The notes beneath the pieces were generated by a model that saw nothing but the letters and a program-made list of their open reading frames with translations, ran no database searches and was not told the origin of the DNA. From Nematostella vectensis (Eukaryota; Cnidaria; Anthozoa; Actiniaria; Edwardsiidae), in assembly GCF_932526225.1 (NCBI RefSeq), contig NC_064038.1, forward strand, positions 6,943,070 to 7,007,069: a stretch of DNA of 64,000 nt. The letters are read 5' to 3'. The translations under genes and the position numbers were made by a program. Positions 39,507-56,239 of the stretch are shown piece after piece (the first letter of the stretch is position 1; each line of letters starts with the position of its first letter).

Positions 39507-41814
39507 TTAGATTGTAATTGTGGTGGATATGCGTGTGTTATACGATACCCTTTGCGGTTCTGGTGTCGGTGGGGGGATTGGTGCTGAAAAAAATATAATG
39601 ATAATATAAAACCAACAATAATCATTAATGATGATGATGATAATGATGATAATGATGATGATGATGATGATAACAATGATAGTAAAATAATTATAATTAT
39701 GATATAATGGTGATGTTGTTGTTGATGATGATGATTATACGATAATGATGATGAATATAATGATGGTGGTAATAATAATCCATGATTTTTCTAACGAACC
39801 TTTTCGCACAATGTTGTTTTGATTTGAGGAGCAAAAACTCTCCAATATTTCAATTCTTTTTACTATAAGGCTTGAACAAAATGTTGCATGAAGGTTGTAG
39901 TTTATTTGTATGGTGTGTTGCGAGTTATTTGCATTGTGTGTTGCCAGCTAGTTGCATTGTGTGTTGCAAGTGAATTGCATGGTGTGTTGCGTGTATGGCG
40001 AACATAGGGATTATGGTGGATATACTCACGCACGCAGCGAAGGTCGCAACCGTCCTTGCAACACTTGAGTCCCAGCCCAGGGAACTGTTGAGAGCACTGG
40101 TTATCATTCTCGCATTGGTTGTCAGGTTCCGGGGGACATTCCTCTGGGACGGGAAAGCTCGGACATATACCCCCTACGGGATTTTGTCCTGAAACTAGAC
40201 AAAAGAGGTTACAGCTCCTCTACGGACTTGCCCGAAAAACTAGACAAAAAGACTACAGCTCTTTTTCGAGGTCTTGCCCTGACCGAATTCAATGAACCAT
40301 AATGCTATTTACTGGACGAGAACCAGACAATGTTCGCGACAGAAAGCCAGGCCACTGCACTAGGCGAAACAGGGAATGAATTATGTCGAAAATGTCATCC
40401 CCATTTCTAAATCCTAGATCCGCCACTGAAAAGAGATCACAATTTCTCTACCGTGTCTTGCCCTACTAGGCGTTCTTGTCACTCGCCGGAAAGTAGACAT
40501 GTTATCGCTGGAAGCATGTTGACATTCCATAACCCCTCGGATTATCATCAATAAAAATCTTCAGATATTTCCAATGGAAACTATCGGGTGATTCGTGAAG
40601 TTTGATCTCTTAATAAAGACATCACACGCGCATAGCAAAGACCAGAATCAGTGCGAACCCCACTCCGCGAAAAAAATACGAACATTAACACTTTTCCAAC
40701 TATTTCTCAACAACTATATCTCTGTTTTAAAAATCATAGAGTATTATTTTTATCAATATCACTCTATAAATCTGTAAACTGCTTTATTATATACATACTG
40801 AGAAATACTCATTGAAAACATAACATATTCAGTACATTTTCGTTCGTTCACTGGTCTCAGCAAATCAGAGGCGCGAACGATGTTTTTTCACCGTGAAGAA
40901 AAGTCGTTCGCGGTTCTGATTGGACGAATGATATTTTTTCACTGCACTTGAATGGCTTCAAACCCAACGCGGGGAGACGGGTAGCTTTGCATGTCACTTT
41001 TGTTCATTGAGCTCCATTGAGCGAGAGAATGAAGTTTGAAAACAAGAATACAAAGGGAAAAAACGAGCGAGATGTAAGGCTGTTAAAACGCTATCTAACA
41101 TCACAGTCTCGTGCGTGACATTAGCGAGACAGATTTATTTCAATGTAAGTTTCTGTCTGTCTTCAACTGAACCGTCGAACAGCACAAACTTTGGAGCCTC
41201 TGTAGCCAAGTCTAATAAAATGTTTTGTAATAAGTATTATAAATTTCTCAGTATGTATATAACAAACAAAATACAGCATGGAAAGTACTTTATACAGTTT
41301 TTATTCACTCGTTCGCTGCGCTCACTCATTCGTTTTTTGATACAGTACAACTCGTGAATAAAAACCGTACGCGCTTTTTCCATGTAGTATTCTCTATATA
41401 TTGAATATTTGACTCCCATATTTTAGATGCCTCACTCTTACAGTGAACGAAATCTAGAGAATAGATACATCATTCACATCATCACCTCATATGCATGCAA
41501 ACAAAGAAACTGAAAATGCTCAAATATTGGTGAGACTCATCAGCAACGTTAATCATACATATTTGTGCAAGGTTCGTTCGTCCACTTTATAAAGCGCGCG
41601 TTCGATAAAACTCTCGTTCTATTACCATGTCGTGTAATTTGAAAAGGATTATTAGAGCCAATAAAACTTAAACAGAAATCACAATTAATGAGCTCAATTT
41701 GCGCTCTGTCTATCAAATCTTCAGCCTCCGTCACTCTTGCCTATACCAATAAATCCTTTACTCACCTTTCGCTACCGCCAAAAGGAGCACGAAGACCGAG
41801 AGAAACGATGCCAT
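39507..41814 (-). CDS. Secreted WAP (four-disulfide-core) protein, 3 exons
   Basis: Minus-strand exons: 41766-41814 (ATG, signal peptide MASFLSVFVLLLAVAKG, donor AAAG|GTGAGT), 40030-40188 (acceptor TAGTTTCAG, donor GTGC|GTGAGT) and 39507-39583 (acceptor TTTTTTTCAG, TAA). Both introns are phase 1 and the frame holds (about 94 aa). Exon 2 carries one complete WAP domain: ICP, EECP, NQC, NQC, KCC, DGC and LRC give eight cysteines with the CC pair. WAP proteins are secreted protease inhibitors or antimicrobials; which one this is cannot be read. The tail PPIPPPTPEPQ is Pro-rich. A poly(A) signal AATAAA lies near 39189. The exons are too short to appear as long ORFs. Confidence 0.82.
39600..39790. 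repeat. (GAT)n-type microsatellite
   Basis: Interrupted GAT/TGA trinucleotide runs in intron 2 of the WAP gene, next to its last acceptor. Confidence 0.9.
39895..39990. repeat. ~30-bp short tandem (4 copies)
   Basis: GCATTGTGTGTTGC with a variable spacer repeats four times. It begins about 35 bp from the exon 2 donor of the WAP gene (on its strand). Confidence 0.75.
40784..41400 (-). mobile_element. 650-bp interspersed element, copy B
   Basis: Reverse complement of 28409-29060 with small indels. Located in intron 1 of the WAP gene. Same ends (TATACATACTGAGAAA and the CATGGAAAG hairpin). Confidence 0.75.
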
Positions 41815-43028
41815 GATATGCGCGCTCGTTTTCTCTCCGCCACGCCTAAGTGTGGATCCTCTCGGCTTCGCTGCAAGACACAGACTGGCCTACTAGACTG
41901 CAGAGGCGATACTAGACGTTAAATCCGCCGCTGATTGCCATGACAGTATACAACGGACAAAAGATAGCGGTCTTCACGTGATTCCAAACCGCTAAATATA
42001 TAGCTGTGCTTACAAAGCCATCATTGTATGTGTTTACAGATATATCAGGCTGGCGCCTCAATGAACTCGAGTACTCTATGGAATTGCCTCTTATCGATCA
42101 AGTGGTGATAAATGCTTTAATGGCGTATTCAATATCTTTATTCATAGGGTGGGTCTATAGTATTTAGCGTGGGTATTAAAATGCAAGCCTTTGGGCACCA
42201 TTGCGCCAGGCGCGCTATGTAACTATGATGATAATAATCCGATTAACTGTAAATGATTAAGAAGTATTACTTACACGCACTGGAGGTCTAAATTACATAA
42301 ACAAGATTCAGGCGCGCGGCAAGATACAAAAAAAGACCAATGCAGAGTTTTGATAAAGAGAGAAAAAAATTATACTCTATTTATTTTGTTTGGTTTAGGA
42401 TAAACAAAAAAAAACTTCTTATAAAAAATGGACGCCTTGTAACACTTGGTTTAATAATTTTGGAGTGTTTAGAGGTCAACCTCATTTAGTGGACTCTATA
42501 CAGGGCCACATAATATTTGATGCTCACTAAAATGCTATATCATGGTCATTTCCATGCTCTAGCTGTTTGGGGGGCGCCAAAAAATACCGCTGGGTCCTCC
42601 GAGCTGGGCTATCTCAAATTGTGGTTTTCTAAAAATTCTAAGGCTTGTCTAAAAGTTTATCCGTCATCCTACTAATCGTATACTGCAATGCGTCAAACAC
42701 AGAGAGTCCATTAGCATTTTTGCGGTGATGATTATTACGATTATGAGATTACTAGGGCCACAGGACTAATAAAAGGAACATTTCTTGAAAAGCTTTAAAT
42801 CAAAAAAATCATTTTGATTCAATGCAACTATTGGGGTTTTATCAGACCCGCTAGCAGCCGCGAGGCACGTTTCTATCATACTTGTTGAAAACGGCAAATA
42901 TACTCTCGCATTCCAAGCCAGAAGGTCTCAGAGAAGGTGCCGTGAGGAGGGTGGGGAGAGCATATCATTGAAAACCTCTAGTTTTTAGCGCTAGCCTGGC
43001 CAATGCATTGTTAGCAGATTGTATACAT

Positions 43029-43352
43029 GGGCGTAGCCAGGGGGTGGGGGTGGGGGTGGCCCAGGGCCCCCTTCTATGGCGCGTTTTAGTTCGATTATCA
43101 AAAAATTCGAAAAGTTTCAATAGGTTATTCAAATAGTGCGAAAAGTTTTCATTCGAATATCAAATAATGCGTTTTAATTCGTAAGTAATTTCATGCGTGA
43201 CACGCAACATTAATTTTGACCCTGAGAACGCGCCATCCCCTAGCAGCCAAAAATACAGTAAATGTTTGAGACATTATCTAAAATACAGGAGAAATTCCTT
43301 TTGGCCCCTTCATTTGGCCCCCCTCCTGTTAAAAATCCTGGCTACAACGCTG
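43029..43352. mobile_element. MITE (GGGCGTAGCCAGG ends), copy 2
   Basis: Related to 33961-34102 at both ends (AATACAGTAAATGT, TGGCCCCCCTCCTGTTAAAA, CCTGGCTACAACGCTG). Its middle has an additional ~170 bp containing three copies of a TTCGAATATCAAATA-like motif. Confidence 0.65.
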
Positions 43353-43639
43353 CCATACCGTATTGGGGAATTTAATCGCTTTTTTTTCATTTTCACCTCT
43401 CAAATCAGTGTAGGTTAAGAAAGAACAGGTAAACTTGGTGTCTACTACGATATTGCTAGCCACCATCTTGAAGGAGAGGAGAGGTCATGACGCTAACGTT
43501 TTAAATAACCACAAGTTTCCTGTGGTCGTTTTCTTACGGGATAGGGGAGGGAGATGCTTTAAGCGCCAAAGAGAAATAAGCATAGTGCTAATGTTTTGTT
43601 TGTGATCGATGACCGAACCAGATTTCTTTTCCAGCACCA

Positions 43640-43950
43640 CGACACTCTTTTATAAGAACCCTTTTTATAAGAACGTCCAGCCTGAAATATCACCAAATTT
43701 TAAGAACATTCCGAGGCTCAGATAGCAGATTTGTTACAGTCCTGATGCGTTATAAAATGCAGAATCAAATTATGCTCATAGTAACAACCTTATTATTGCT
43801 ATTGATCATTAGTGTAATTCCCTTCCTAATAATTAATTGGGTATTATATATTTCTATACACTAAATTTTAAGAACATCGTTAAGAACATTTTCAGCCTTG
43901 AAAAGTCTAAAAAATAAAACGGCCCAGCCTCAACTAAGAATTAGACTCTT
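43640..43950 (-). mobile_element. MITE with TTTTATAAGAACGTC ends, copy 2
   Basis: Segments GAACGTCCAGCCTGAAAT and CCGAGGCTCAGATAGCAG are the reverse complements of parts of 37180-37285, so this is a second copy in opposite orientation, with an internal difference. Confidence 0.55.
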
Positions 43951-44495
43951 TTGTATACATACGAAGAAAACGTTGTCGTTTTGAGGGACTGGTACCAAGG
44001 AATCTTAGTTTCTTTTTTCAGATACTTTCTCCATTGACCAAGGACGGTTACAGTCACTGTTTATCTCTTCTGATTACAATTCATAAAGTTTACGAAGCAA
44101 CCGCGGTACGGCAACCTTAAAACTGACAAGAATTGTGCAGTTTTTCCAAATAAGGAATATATTATTTTCCTTATATGGAAGTGACCGCGTTTGGAAAAAA
44201 CGACAATTTTTGGCTAAATTCTTACAAAAAAAAAAGAGTGTGTCTAAACGAACAGCACAGTACAAGGGCCCCATAATACCAGGTCCCTGGTCTTTAGTCG
44301 GTTACGCCACGCACAGCTCGGGAAAATATTTTGGTCTTTTTGGTTCTCTCGGGATCCCCTATGTGTTTCGTAAGGGGCTGGCATGTGGGGTATATGATGA
44401 TATGGCCTCGTTGTTTGAAACAAGAAAAAAATTGGGCTACCTGTGGTTAATATGTCTCCAATAATCCTTCACGAGCACATCCATGCCAATTCAAG

Positions 44496-49619
<5,124 letters not shown>

Positions 49620-49719
49620 AAACAGTAAGTCCTGGTATTTCACTCTCCTTTTCCACTGCTAGATTTTGGTGACACAAAAAAGACACTGACCTTATGACAT
49701 GGTCCCTAGATTCTCTCTG

Positions 49720-50360
49720 GTGACTGTGGTAACATACAGTACTCAGTTACAGTAATTACAGACAAACACACATAAGACAATGCTGGCCTTGTGGTACCAT
49801 TCACAGTGACAGTACTTACAGAATAACACACATAGAACCACTGAGGACACTGGCCCTGTGGTAACATTCTCAGTGGCAGTACTAACAGACTAACACACAT
49901 AGAACCACTGAGGACGCTGACCCTGTGGTACCATTCACAGTGAAAGTACTTACAGACCAACACACATAGAACCATCGAGGATGCTGACCCTGTGGTACCA
50001 TTCTCAGTGACAGTAATAACAGACTAACACACATAGAACCACAGAGGACACTGGCCATGTGAGAGCATTCACAGTGAAAGTACTTACAGACTAACACACA
50101 TAGAACCACTGAGGACACTGGCCCTGTGGTAACATTCTCAGTGACAGTACTTACAGACTAACACACATAGAACCACAGATGACGCTGGCCATGTGGTACC
50201 ATTCACAGTGACAGTACTAACAGACTAACACACATAGAACCATTGAGGACGCTGGCCCTGTGGTACCATTCTCAGTGACATGACTTACAGACTAACACAT
50301 AGAACCCCTGAGGACAATGACCCTGTGGTACCATTCCCAGTGACAGTACTTACAGACTAA
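49720..50360. repeat. ~60-67-bp minisatellite in the 3'UTR intron
   Basis: The unit holds ACTAACACACATAGAACCAC, GAGGACGCTGGCCCTGTGGT and ACCATTCTCAGTGACAG. About ten copies, starting about 100 bp after the presumed 3'UTR donor. Confidence 0.92.
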
Positions 50361-50625
50361 CACCGCATTCACACCAGCACTTAAACCAGTTTAAAGAGGT
50401 TTAATTAAACTAGTTTAAATATCTCCCAAGAGTGGACAGAACCAAGAACAAAGCTGAATAGACTGCTGTACATGTTACTAAGTGATCATTTAGCTAGTGA
50501 GAATCCAACACAATGAGAAACTTGGCAAGTTATAAGGCAAAGAATAACCTTGTTTAACTAAACATGGTTTCGGTGTGAATACATCATAACACACATACAT
50601 AGATCCTCAGTAACAGACTGGGCGA

Positions 50626-50955
50626 CCGCCAGTGCTGAAAAACGCAAGACTAGTTCCAGTACCGCCAGTGCTGAAAAACGCAAGACTAGTTCCAGTACCG
50701 CGCGGTTAAACCAGCCTTTTTGTTTTAAAATTGCGGCTTTTTACCGGCGAACTGTCACATTTTGGCGAATGCTAAGAAAACTAGACCAAACATAAGGCTA
50801 TATCTTTTGTACAGTATGGTTTTAATGCTGTACAGTAAGTCAAAACAGCAACTGAAGTCAGCCTTTCGTACCTTTACTCGAACGATTCAACACTACGATT
50901 GTGCTTGTTTTCGCCAGAGCACTCGCATGCGCATACGTTATTCAGCACTGTCTGG
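50626..50955 (-). mobile_element. hAT-like MITE (TIR CAGTGCTGAA), copy 2
   Basis: Reverse complement of 35971-36276. The left end (CCGCCAGTGCTGAAAAACGC...) is duplicated once (37-bp tandem at about 50626-50700). CTGGGCGAC occurs on both flanks, a possible target duplication of hAT size. Confidence 0.7.
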
Positions 50956-51053
50956 GCGACTTCATTAAACCAAAATGCAATGGAACACTAGATTTGAGTG
51001 TTTTCCTGCTATACTTTAATGTAAGATTAACCCGGTGTGTTTTTGTCTTTCAG

Positions 51054-51240
51054 ATATCTACTGACTTGCATCGGATTGCGATCGACTTGTTTTGTAAAAT
51101 CTGATGTGGCTTATTATTTTATTATATTACTAGGATCTTTACTTTGAAAGAGCTGTGTGATTGGTTTCTTTGTAAATGTATCCTGTCGTGTCTTGAAATG
51201 TCTACTCATTCTTGCAATAAATTGTTTTATCTGATAAACT
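51054..51240 (+). other. NDUFS7: Probable 3'UTR exon and poly(A) signal of NDUFS7
   Basis: Acceptor GTCTTTCAG at 51053 pairs with the donor at 49624/49625. AATAAA is at 51216-51221. No coding content is needed on this strand. Confidence 0.55.
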
Positions 51241-51345
51241 AAAGCCGCTTCTGGTTTGTTAAGGTCAACTCCTACCCCATCTAAACGGTATCTAACCGTT
51301 TGCGGTCTTTCCAAGGCTTTTATGTTGTTTCTACATCCTAGTCGC
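51114..51345 (-). other. Possible terminal exon of a convergent minus-strand gene
   Basis: About 73 codons are open on the minus strand from an AG|GATGT acceptor-like site near 51344 to TAATAA near 51112. It reads CRNNIKALERPQTVRYRLDG ... QLFQSKDPSNIIK. Composition and length look coding, but the family is unknown to me. It overlaps the NDUFS7 3' UTR tail to tail. Confidence 0.35.
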
Positions 51346-51349
51346 TAAC

Positions 51350-53820
51350 AAATGTAGTCGATTCGCAAAGAATTATGGCGATCATGAATTAGCTAAATTC
51401 CTAACACTGTCCTTTCCAAGAAGCATTGTGCACAAGCAAAAAAAAGAAAGAAAAACCTTCGTCACCCCTAGAACCCCTTGCGCGCTAAATCAAATTTTTG
51501 AAGCGTCTTTTTATGAAAAAGCGCTAATGTTCGACTTACGAAAGCCAAAAAGCGGCTTAGCCGTTGGAAATTATTAACGACAGTTTGCGGAACGTTAAAA
51601 ATTGCAGTAAATGTTCAACATGGTATTTTTGTTTCCTATATGATTTAATTGTCAAGGCTACGCATCTGTTAGCTATGGCCCTTTGCATTTAGCTATACCC
51701 CCTCAGGTTATTCCAGCGAGTGACTTAAAATTTAATCAACAGCCAATATTATGAAAATAGAAAGGAAAACAAGGGTTTGCATTTAGCAATAGCCCTTTAT
51801 GCTATTCAGGAGTGTCCGCTAAAATTATAATCCAATGTTATAAAAATAGGAGGGTTTACATTTTATGTTATTAGCGATAGCGAAAATAAACAAGATCGGC
51901 ACACTAACCAATTTAGTTTTTTAGATAATAATCTTCAGAAAGCTTTTCTTTTTCTTCATTCCGAAAAAAGGTCAAGTATTTATATTAGAGTTTATTTATA
52001 AAAAATAAGTAAAATATATTTTTTCTGGTAAGGAGACCCTGCTGTTGTTTTCACAAGACTTATGAACATTTTAAAAAGCTGAGCAAACAAAAGGATGACA
52101 ATTTGCAGTTTGAGCGCAGCTCGTCCTCATCAAGATAGATCTTTTTTTTTAAGCGTACAAATTTGAGGACTTTTAATAAAATTCGATATGTTGTAAAAGG
52201 AGTATATCAAATGCGCGTCCGTTGTCTTTATGTTTTTGGTTCATTGTACAATCGGAGGTGGACGCCCATTCAGTATAACGTTAATTGCTCTGTATTTGTT
52301 AGTAAAGAAGAAAGTAGAGGAAGCGAAAGCGGATTTTGCTGAAACCAATACAATAACATCCCTATGAAAATAAACATCACTCCCGTTTTCATATATCGTG
52401 ATAAAAGTGTTTGTTCTGTCTTCAAATACCGAAAAAAGTATCATCTAACACGTATAGCGATTCTCACACAGTTGAAAAATAGCATGTTGAACATGGATAC
52501 TTTGTTTTATTTTGGTATCAAATTACTTGTTTTTAACCAAAAAAATAATAGCTCCCCGCTTTTCAATTCCAATTTGTGTAGAGTGATACTTAAGAGTTTA
52601 ACTTTACGCCGCATCTACAAAGAATGAAGCGTTTTTTCTTCTTAATTATCCAGTCCAACTGGGAAGTAATCTTGAGCTTTTCTAATAGACGCTAAAATGC
52701 TCCTCCCGAGAAGGGCTCATTTCCCACAAAACCATAATAGCCCGGGCTAAGTGAAATTGCCCAAAACATATCACGATACATCTTGGCAACGAGCCTCAAT
52801 GGGAATAAAACTTTCGAAACAACGATAAATCGGGGCATAGCTATAAAAAGATTTAGAATATAAAAAACTTAATGATGTCTAGATCTTTTTTTATTGACAT
52901 TGGTGTCATAAGCTTTACCTTTTACGAAGAGCTTTAGATATACAAGATTGGTTAAGAAGCCATATGAGCGAAACCACTAAAACATGATATATGTTAAGAT
53001 TAGGATAAAATTCAGAATAGCCAATAGAGAAAAAGTAAAAATGTCTCTGACTTTAGTGATGGTTGAGCGCGATTGTATTACGTGGATATCTTTAGGAATC
53101 AAATAAAAGCTTAACTTTTTTGGCATCCAGATAACAAATCTATCAGTGTTTCATAAGAATGCTGCTTTTATAAGAATCTTTGTGGTTTTATAAGCATTGT
53201 ATAATGAACGTTTCTTGAAATCTGCTAACACGACTTGGGCTCCATCCATCTAGTACTGAGAAAACTGGCTCCTCCCATCATCACAGTTTAATTTTTTTTT
53301 TTTTTTTTTGCATTTTAACTTTTACGTAAACTATTCAATTAAGATTTTTTACAAGGCATTATCTAATTTAGAATTCAAGAACATGACGGAGAATTATAGC
53401 TAGACTCCTTCTTTTCATCGTTATAGCAGGAGGTGACTATTTACAATATCCCTCTTTTGCGTTTTTCAAGGATGTGTACAATGTATATGTTAGCTAAATA
53501 TGTCTGCTACATCCGCTTTACGTTCAAAAGGCTACCGTCGAAAATGTAGACATTTTTTACCCTTTAAATGATAACAGTCACCCATTTTGGTGTCTCCAAG
53601 CTGATCTCAACGGAGTGTGATATCAAAGAGTTTGAATGATATCGTTTTAGTGATACTTGTTTCTCGGTTGGGTCTCCTCGCTTAAGTCTTGTGCACTACG
53701 ATGTTTATGTGTTATTAGGCGTTTGATAAAACCCTGAGCAAGACTGTATAAACAGGTAATAAATAAGCCGCGTTTACACTTTACATCAGTGTGTAATTTT
53801 GTCACTGTAAAAAGTACGCA
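51350..53820. other. AT-rich intergenic region
   Basis: No ORF with family or splice support. A T19 run is near 53291. ORFs at 52241-52444 (-) and 52364-52627 (+) overlap each other and are unconvincing. Confidence 0.45.
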
Positions 53821-53823
53821 TAC

Positions 53824-54945
53824 TTATACAACAGTCAGTTTACTTTTTTTGTTAGCGGGAATTTTAGCCTTAGTGTTATCTGCGCACCGAGATCTAAGCC
53901 TGCTGACACTACTCTCGGAGGTTAATCTTGACGAAGTAAGCAACGCATCCTTGCGCTTTCGGCGTGTGAACATACCTCTTAGCCCATCACGAAAGTTTCT
54001 CATCAACAAGAAATAAATACACGGGTTGATGGCGGCGTTTGCAAACGACATGAATTGCACAGCCATCAGGAGGGAGCCAAACCCGCAGAACTGCGGGCGA
54101 AACTCCCACACGAATACGAGAAGGAAGAAGAGGATGTTAAGGGGGCCCCAGCAGACTCCGAACGCAAGGACGATGACAAGGGCCATGAGGGTGAGCCGGC
54201 GCGACGACTGGTGTTCCGCTCGGCGCCCTGCCTCAGAGCGGTGCCGGTTGAGCCCCCCCTGCGCGCGAATCTTGACCAGGATGACGGTGTACAGAGTGGT
54301 AAGAATGATGAAGGGTAGAAGGATGAACAGAATGGATGAAGTGCTGCTGTACGCCTTTTGTGCGGAGAAGTGATCGAGGGGAGACCAATCGAGCTGGCAT
54401 AAGTTGTTGTTGTCGAGAGTCATGGTATAGAGTAGAGGGGAGGCGTTGAAGAAGGCGATTACCCACGTGGCGGCGATGAGTAAGTAGCGACGACGAGAAG
54501 TGATGAGCGTGCCAGCATGTAGGGGGAATACCACGGCGCAGAATCTATCCACAGTCATAGCAATTAGACTCAGTATAGACACGACAGGAGAGGCATCTGA
54601 GAAAAAGTACACGAGTTTGCACGTGGCTTCCCCGAGCACGCCTTGAAGCAGCCAGAAGCTAGTGCGTGTCTCTTCGATCAAAATTCGAGGTAGCACAAAC
54701 ACGGGCACGATGAGATCGGAAACACTTATATTCACGATGAAGTAGTTGATCGTTCGTCTCATTTGACGAGTTCGCAGAACCACAACAATTACAAGGATGT
54801 TTCCGAGGGCAGAGAAGACGAGGATGAGTGAGTAAGATGTCACCTTGACCGCCTGAATCACGTCACTATGTTGAGGTAAGCTACACTCCGCACCAAAATC
54901 AGTCGCATTCGATGTGAAATTCATGCCTAGTCTCTCAATCATCAA
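53824..54945 (-). CDS. Class A (rhodopsin-like) G-protein-coupled receptor
   Basis: Single-exon ORF of 373 aa. The short N-terminus has two N-glycosylation sites (NFTSN, NAT). TM1 has GN in SALGNILVIVVV, TM2 has NISVSDLIVPVFVLP with the conserved Asp, and the TM3 Cys is in EATCKLVYFF. DRF replaces DRY at the end of TM3. TM4 has the conserved Trp (ATWVIAFF), TM5 has FILLPF, TM6 has the CWGP toggle motif, and TM7 has NAAINPCIYF. The C-tail is basic and Ser-rich. The pattern is that of cnidarian peptide/amine-type receptors. The ligand cannot be read. The motif AAG|TTTACCC upstream could be a 5'UTR acceptor. Confidence 0.93.
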   Translation of the reverse strand: MMIERLGMNFTSNATDFGAECSLPQHSDVIQAVKVTSYSLILVFSALGNILVIVVVLRTRQMRRTINYFIVNISVSDLIVPVFVLPRILIEETRTSFWLLQGVLGEATCKLVYFFSDASPVVSILSLIAMTVDRFCAVVFPLHAGTLITSRRRYLLIAATWVIAFFNASPLLYTMTLDNNNLCQLDWSPLDHFSAQKAYSSTSSILFILLPFIILTTLYTVILVKIRAQGGLNRHRSEAGRRAEHQSSRRLTLMALVIVLAFGVCWGPLNILFFLLVFVWEFRPQFCGFGSLLMAVQFMSFANAAINPCIYFLLMRNFRDGLRGMFTRRKRKDALLTSSRLTSESSVSRLRSRCADNTKAKIPANKKSKLTVV

Positions 54946-55146
54946 AGACAGGGTAAACTGTCGGTGGGAATTTCACAGTGTTCTACTCACGACTGAGGCT
55001 ATTAAAGGCTCTCCAGAAAATGCTTCAAGTCAATTTGAGGTCTTCTCGACTTTTAACTGCCTCTTTCCAACCACTTCAACTTTTGTCTTAGTAACTATTC
55101 CCTAACGAGTTACTATCAAAAGCATAAAAACCCAGGTTCTTTAATT

Positions 55147-55447
55147 ACCCCGTAAAAGGTTTCTTCGTTTTCCAAAAATTAACATTTAACCGCAACAGCG
55201 GTTTAAATTTCCGCAGGTTACAATAAAATCGTTTTCTTACATTGTTTTCTGCGCTTTGCCTCCGCCGGCATCTGGCTTTCATCTGCAGATCCTGCGATGC
55301 TTTGTCTAACAAGACTTGTATGCTTTTCTTTTTTATCATTACAATTCCAAATTTCTCCATCCCCATTTGCAGATCGCTGGATGTCACTAACTCATCAATG
55401 TGCTCCTGCTGAATTTTGATTGGTCGGTTGGGGAATACCGTTGACAT
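55147..55447 (-). other. Unrecognised minus-strand ORF, possible first exon
   Basis: 100 codons from ATG at 55447. The first ~73 (IKIQQEHIDELVTSSDLQMG, KARCRRRQSAENN) look protein-like and are followed by a donor-like AAT|GTAAGA at about 55237-55242. It may be an upstream exon of a minus-strand transcript that reaches the GPCR, or an independent gene. No family recognised. Confidence 0.3.
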
Positions 55448-55911
55448 TTAGCTTGACAATCACTCAGGATGTCGCAAAATGTGCGGTAGTGGAGGAAAAC
55501 TGTAATTGCTTTGATGGAAGCCAGAAAATGCTTTCAATTAAACGCATCAATATATTCCTTCATTGAGGTTACTGTTTACCAAAGCATAATTTTGTCATTA
55601 ACAAATACCCCTGGGTATGATAAGTCCTACCGCCCGCTAGTATTAAACGATCTGCCTATCAACAGTTTAATCTAATCGACGCGTTCATCGAGTTCGTACC
55701 TCGACTTGTTCGAAATGAAGGCAAATGCAAACAGATTTTATATTCTTGCCCTGCGGTTTATTTGCGGTTCGTTGCTAATCAGTCCATATCAAAAGACGAT
55801 GGAAATACTCCTAATTGGCACAAGAATCAAGTCGGTCTGGTAGACCAGGCTCACAGCGAGTGGAGAAGGTTCATTTTTGCGTTTTTTTAGTCCCAGGGTT
55901 CATTACTGCAT

Positions 55912-56225
55912 CAGGCCCGTATACCCAGGATTTTTCTTGGGGGGAGGGGTGCGATATACGAAAAAGTGGATTTTTCTGATAAAAAATCTGACCACCCCCA
56001 AAAGAATAAAGAGTGATTTTTTATTCATTTCCTTTGCCTTACGCCGTCTTCGTCGGATTTGTCCGACCTATGGTTTGATGACATACAACCTTATGCTTTA
56101 TAAGTTTAGTCTAGAAATAGCACGTCTATTGAGAACCGAAGTGGACTTTCGGTCGTTGTGGGGGGGGGGGGGGGGGTGCGCTCTAACCCCCTGCACCCCC
56201 CCCCCCCCCTTGGTGTACGGGCCTG
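55912..56225. mobile_element. MITE (TIR CAGGCCCGTA), copy 2
   Basis: Begins CAGGCCCGTATACC and ends GGTGTACGGGCCTG. Shares AGCACGTCTATTGAGAACCG and AGTGGACTTTCGG with 9432-9785. G-run and C-run near the right end. No clear target duplication. Confidence 0.75.
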
Positions 56226-56239
56226 TTACGGTCACTCTC

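Larger units (their letters stand above)
41815..44495. other. Divergent intergenic region between WAP gene and NDUFS7
   Basis: It contains the MITE at 43029-43352, the inverted MITE relative at 43640-43950 and otherwise AT-rich sequence. Promoters of both flanking genes should lie here. I cannot name a specific element. Confidence 0.45.

Noticed and set aside
42041..42170. Possible plus-strand exon (DISGWRLNELEYSMELPLID)
   Set aside because: It follows a GTTTACAG acceptor-like site and is open for ~40 codons, but no partner exon or family could be found.
54026..54373. Plus-strand ORFs over the GPCR
   Set aside because: Antisense shadows of the receptor.
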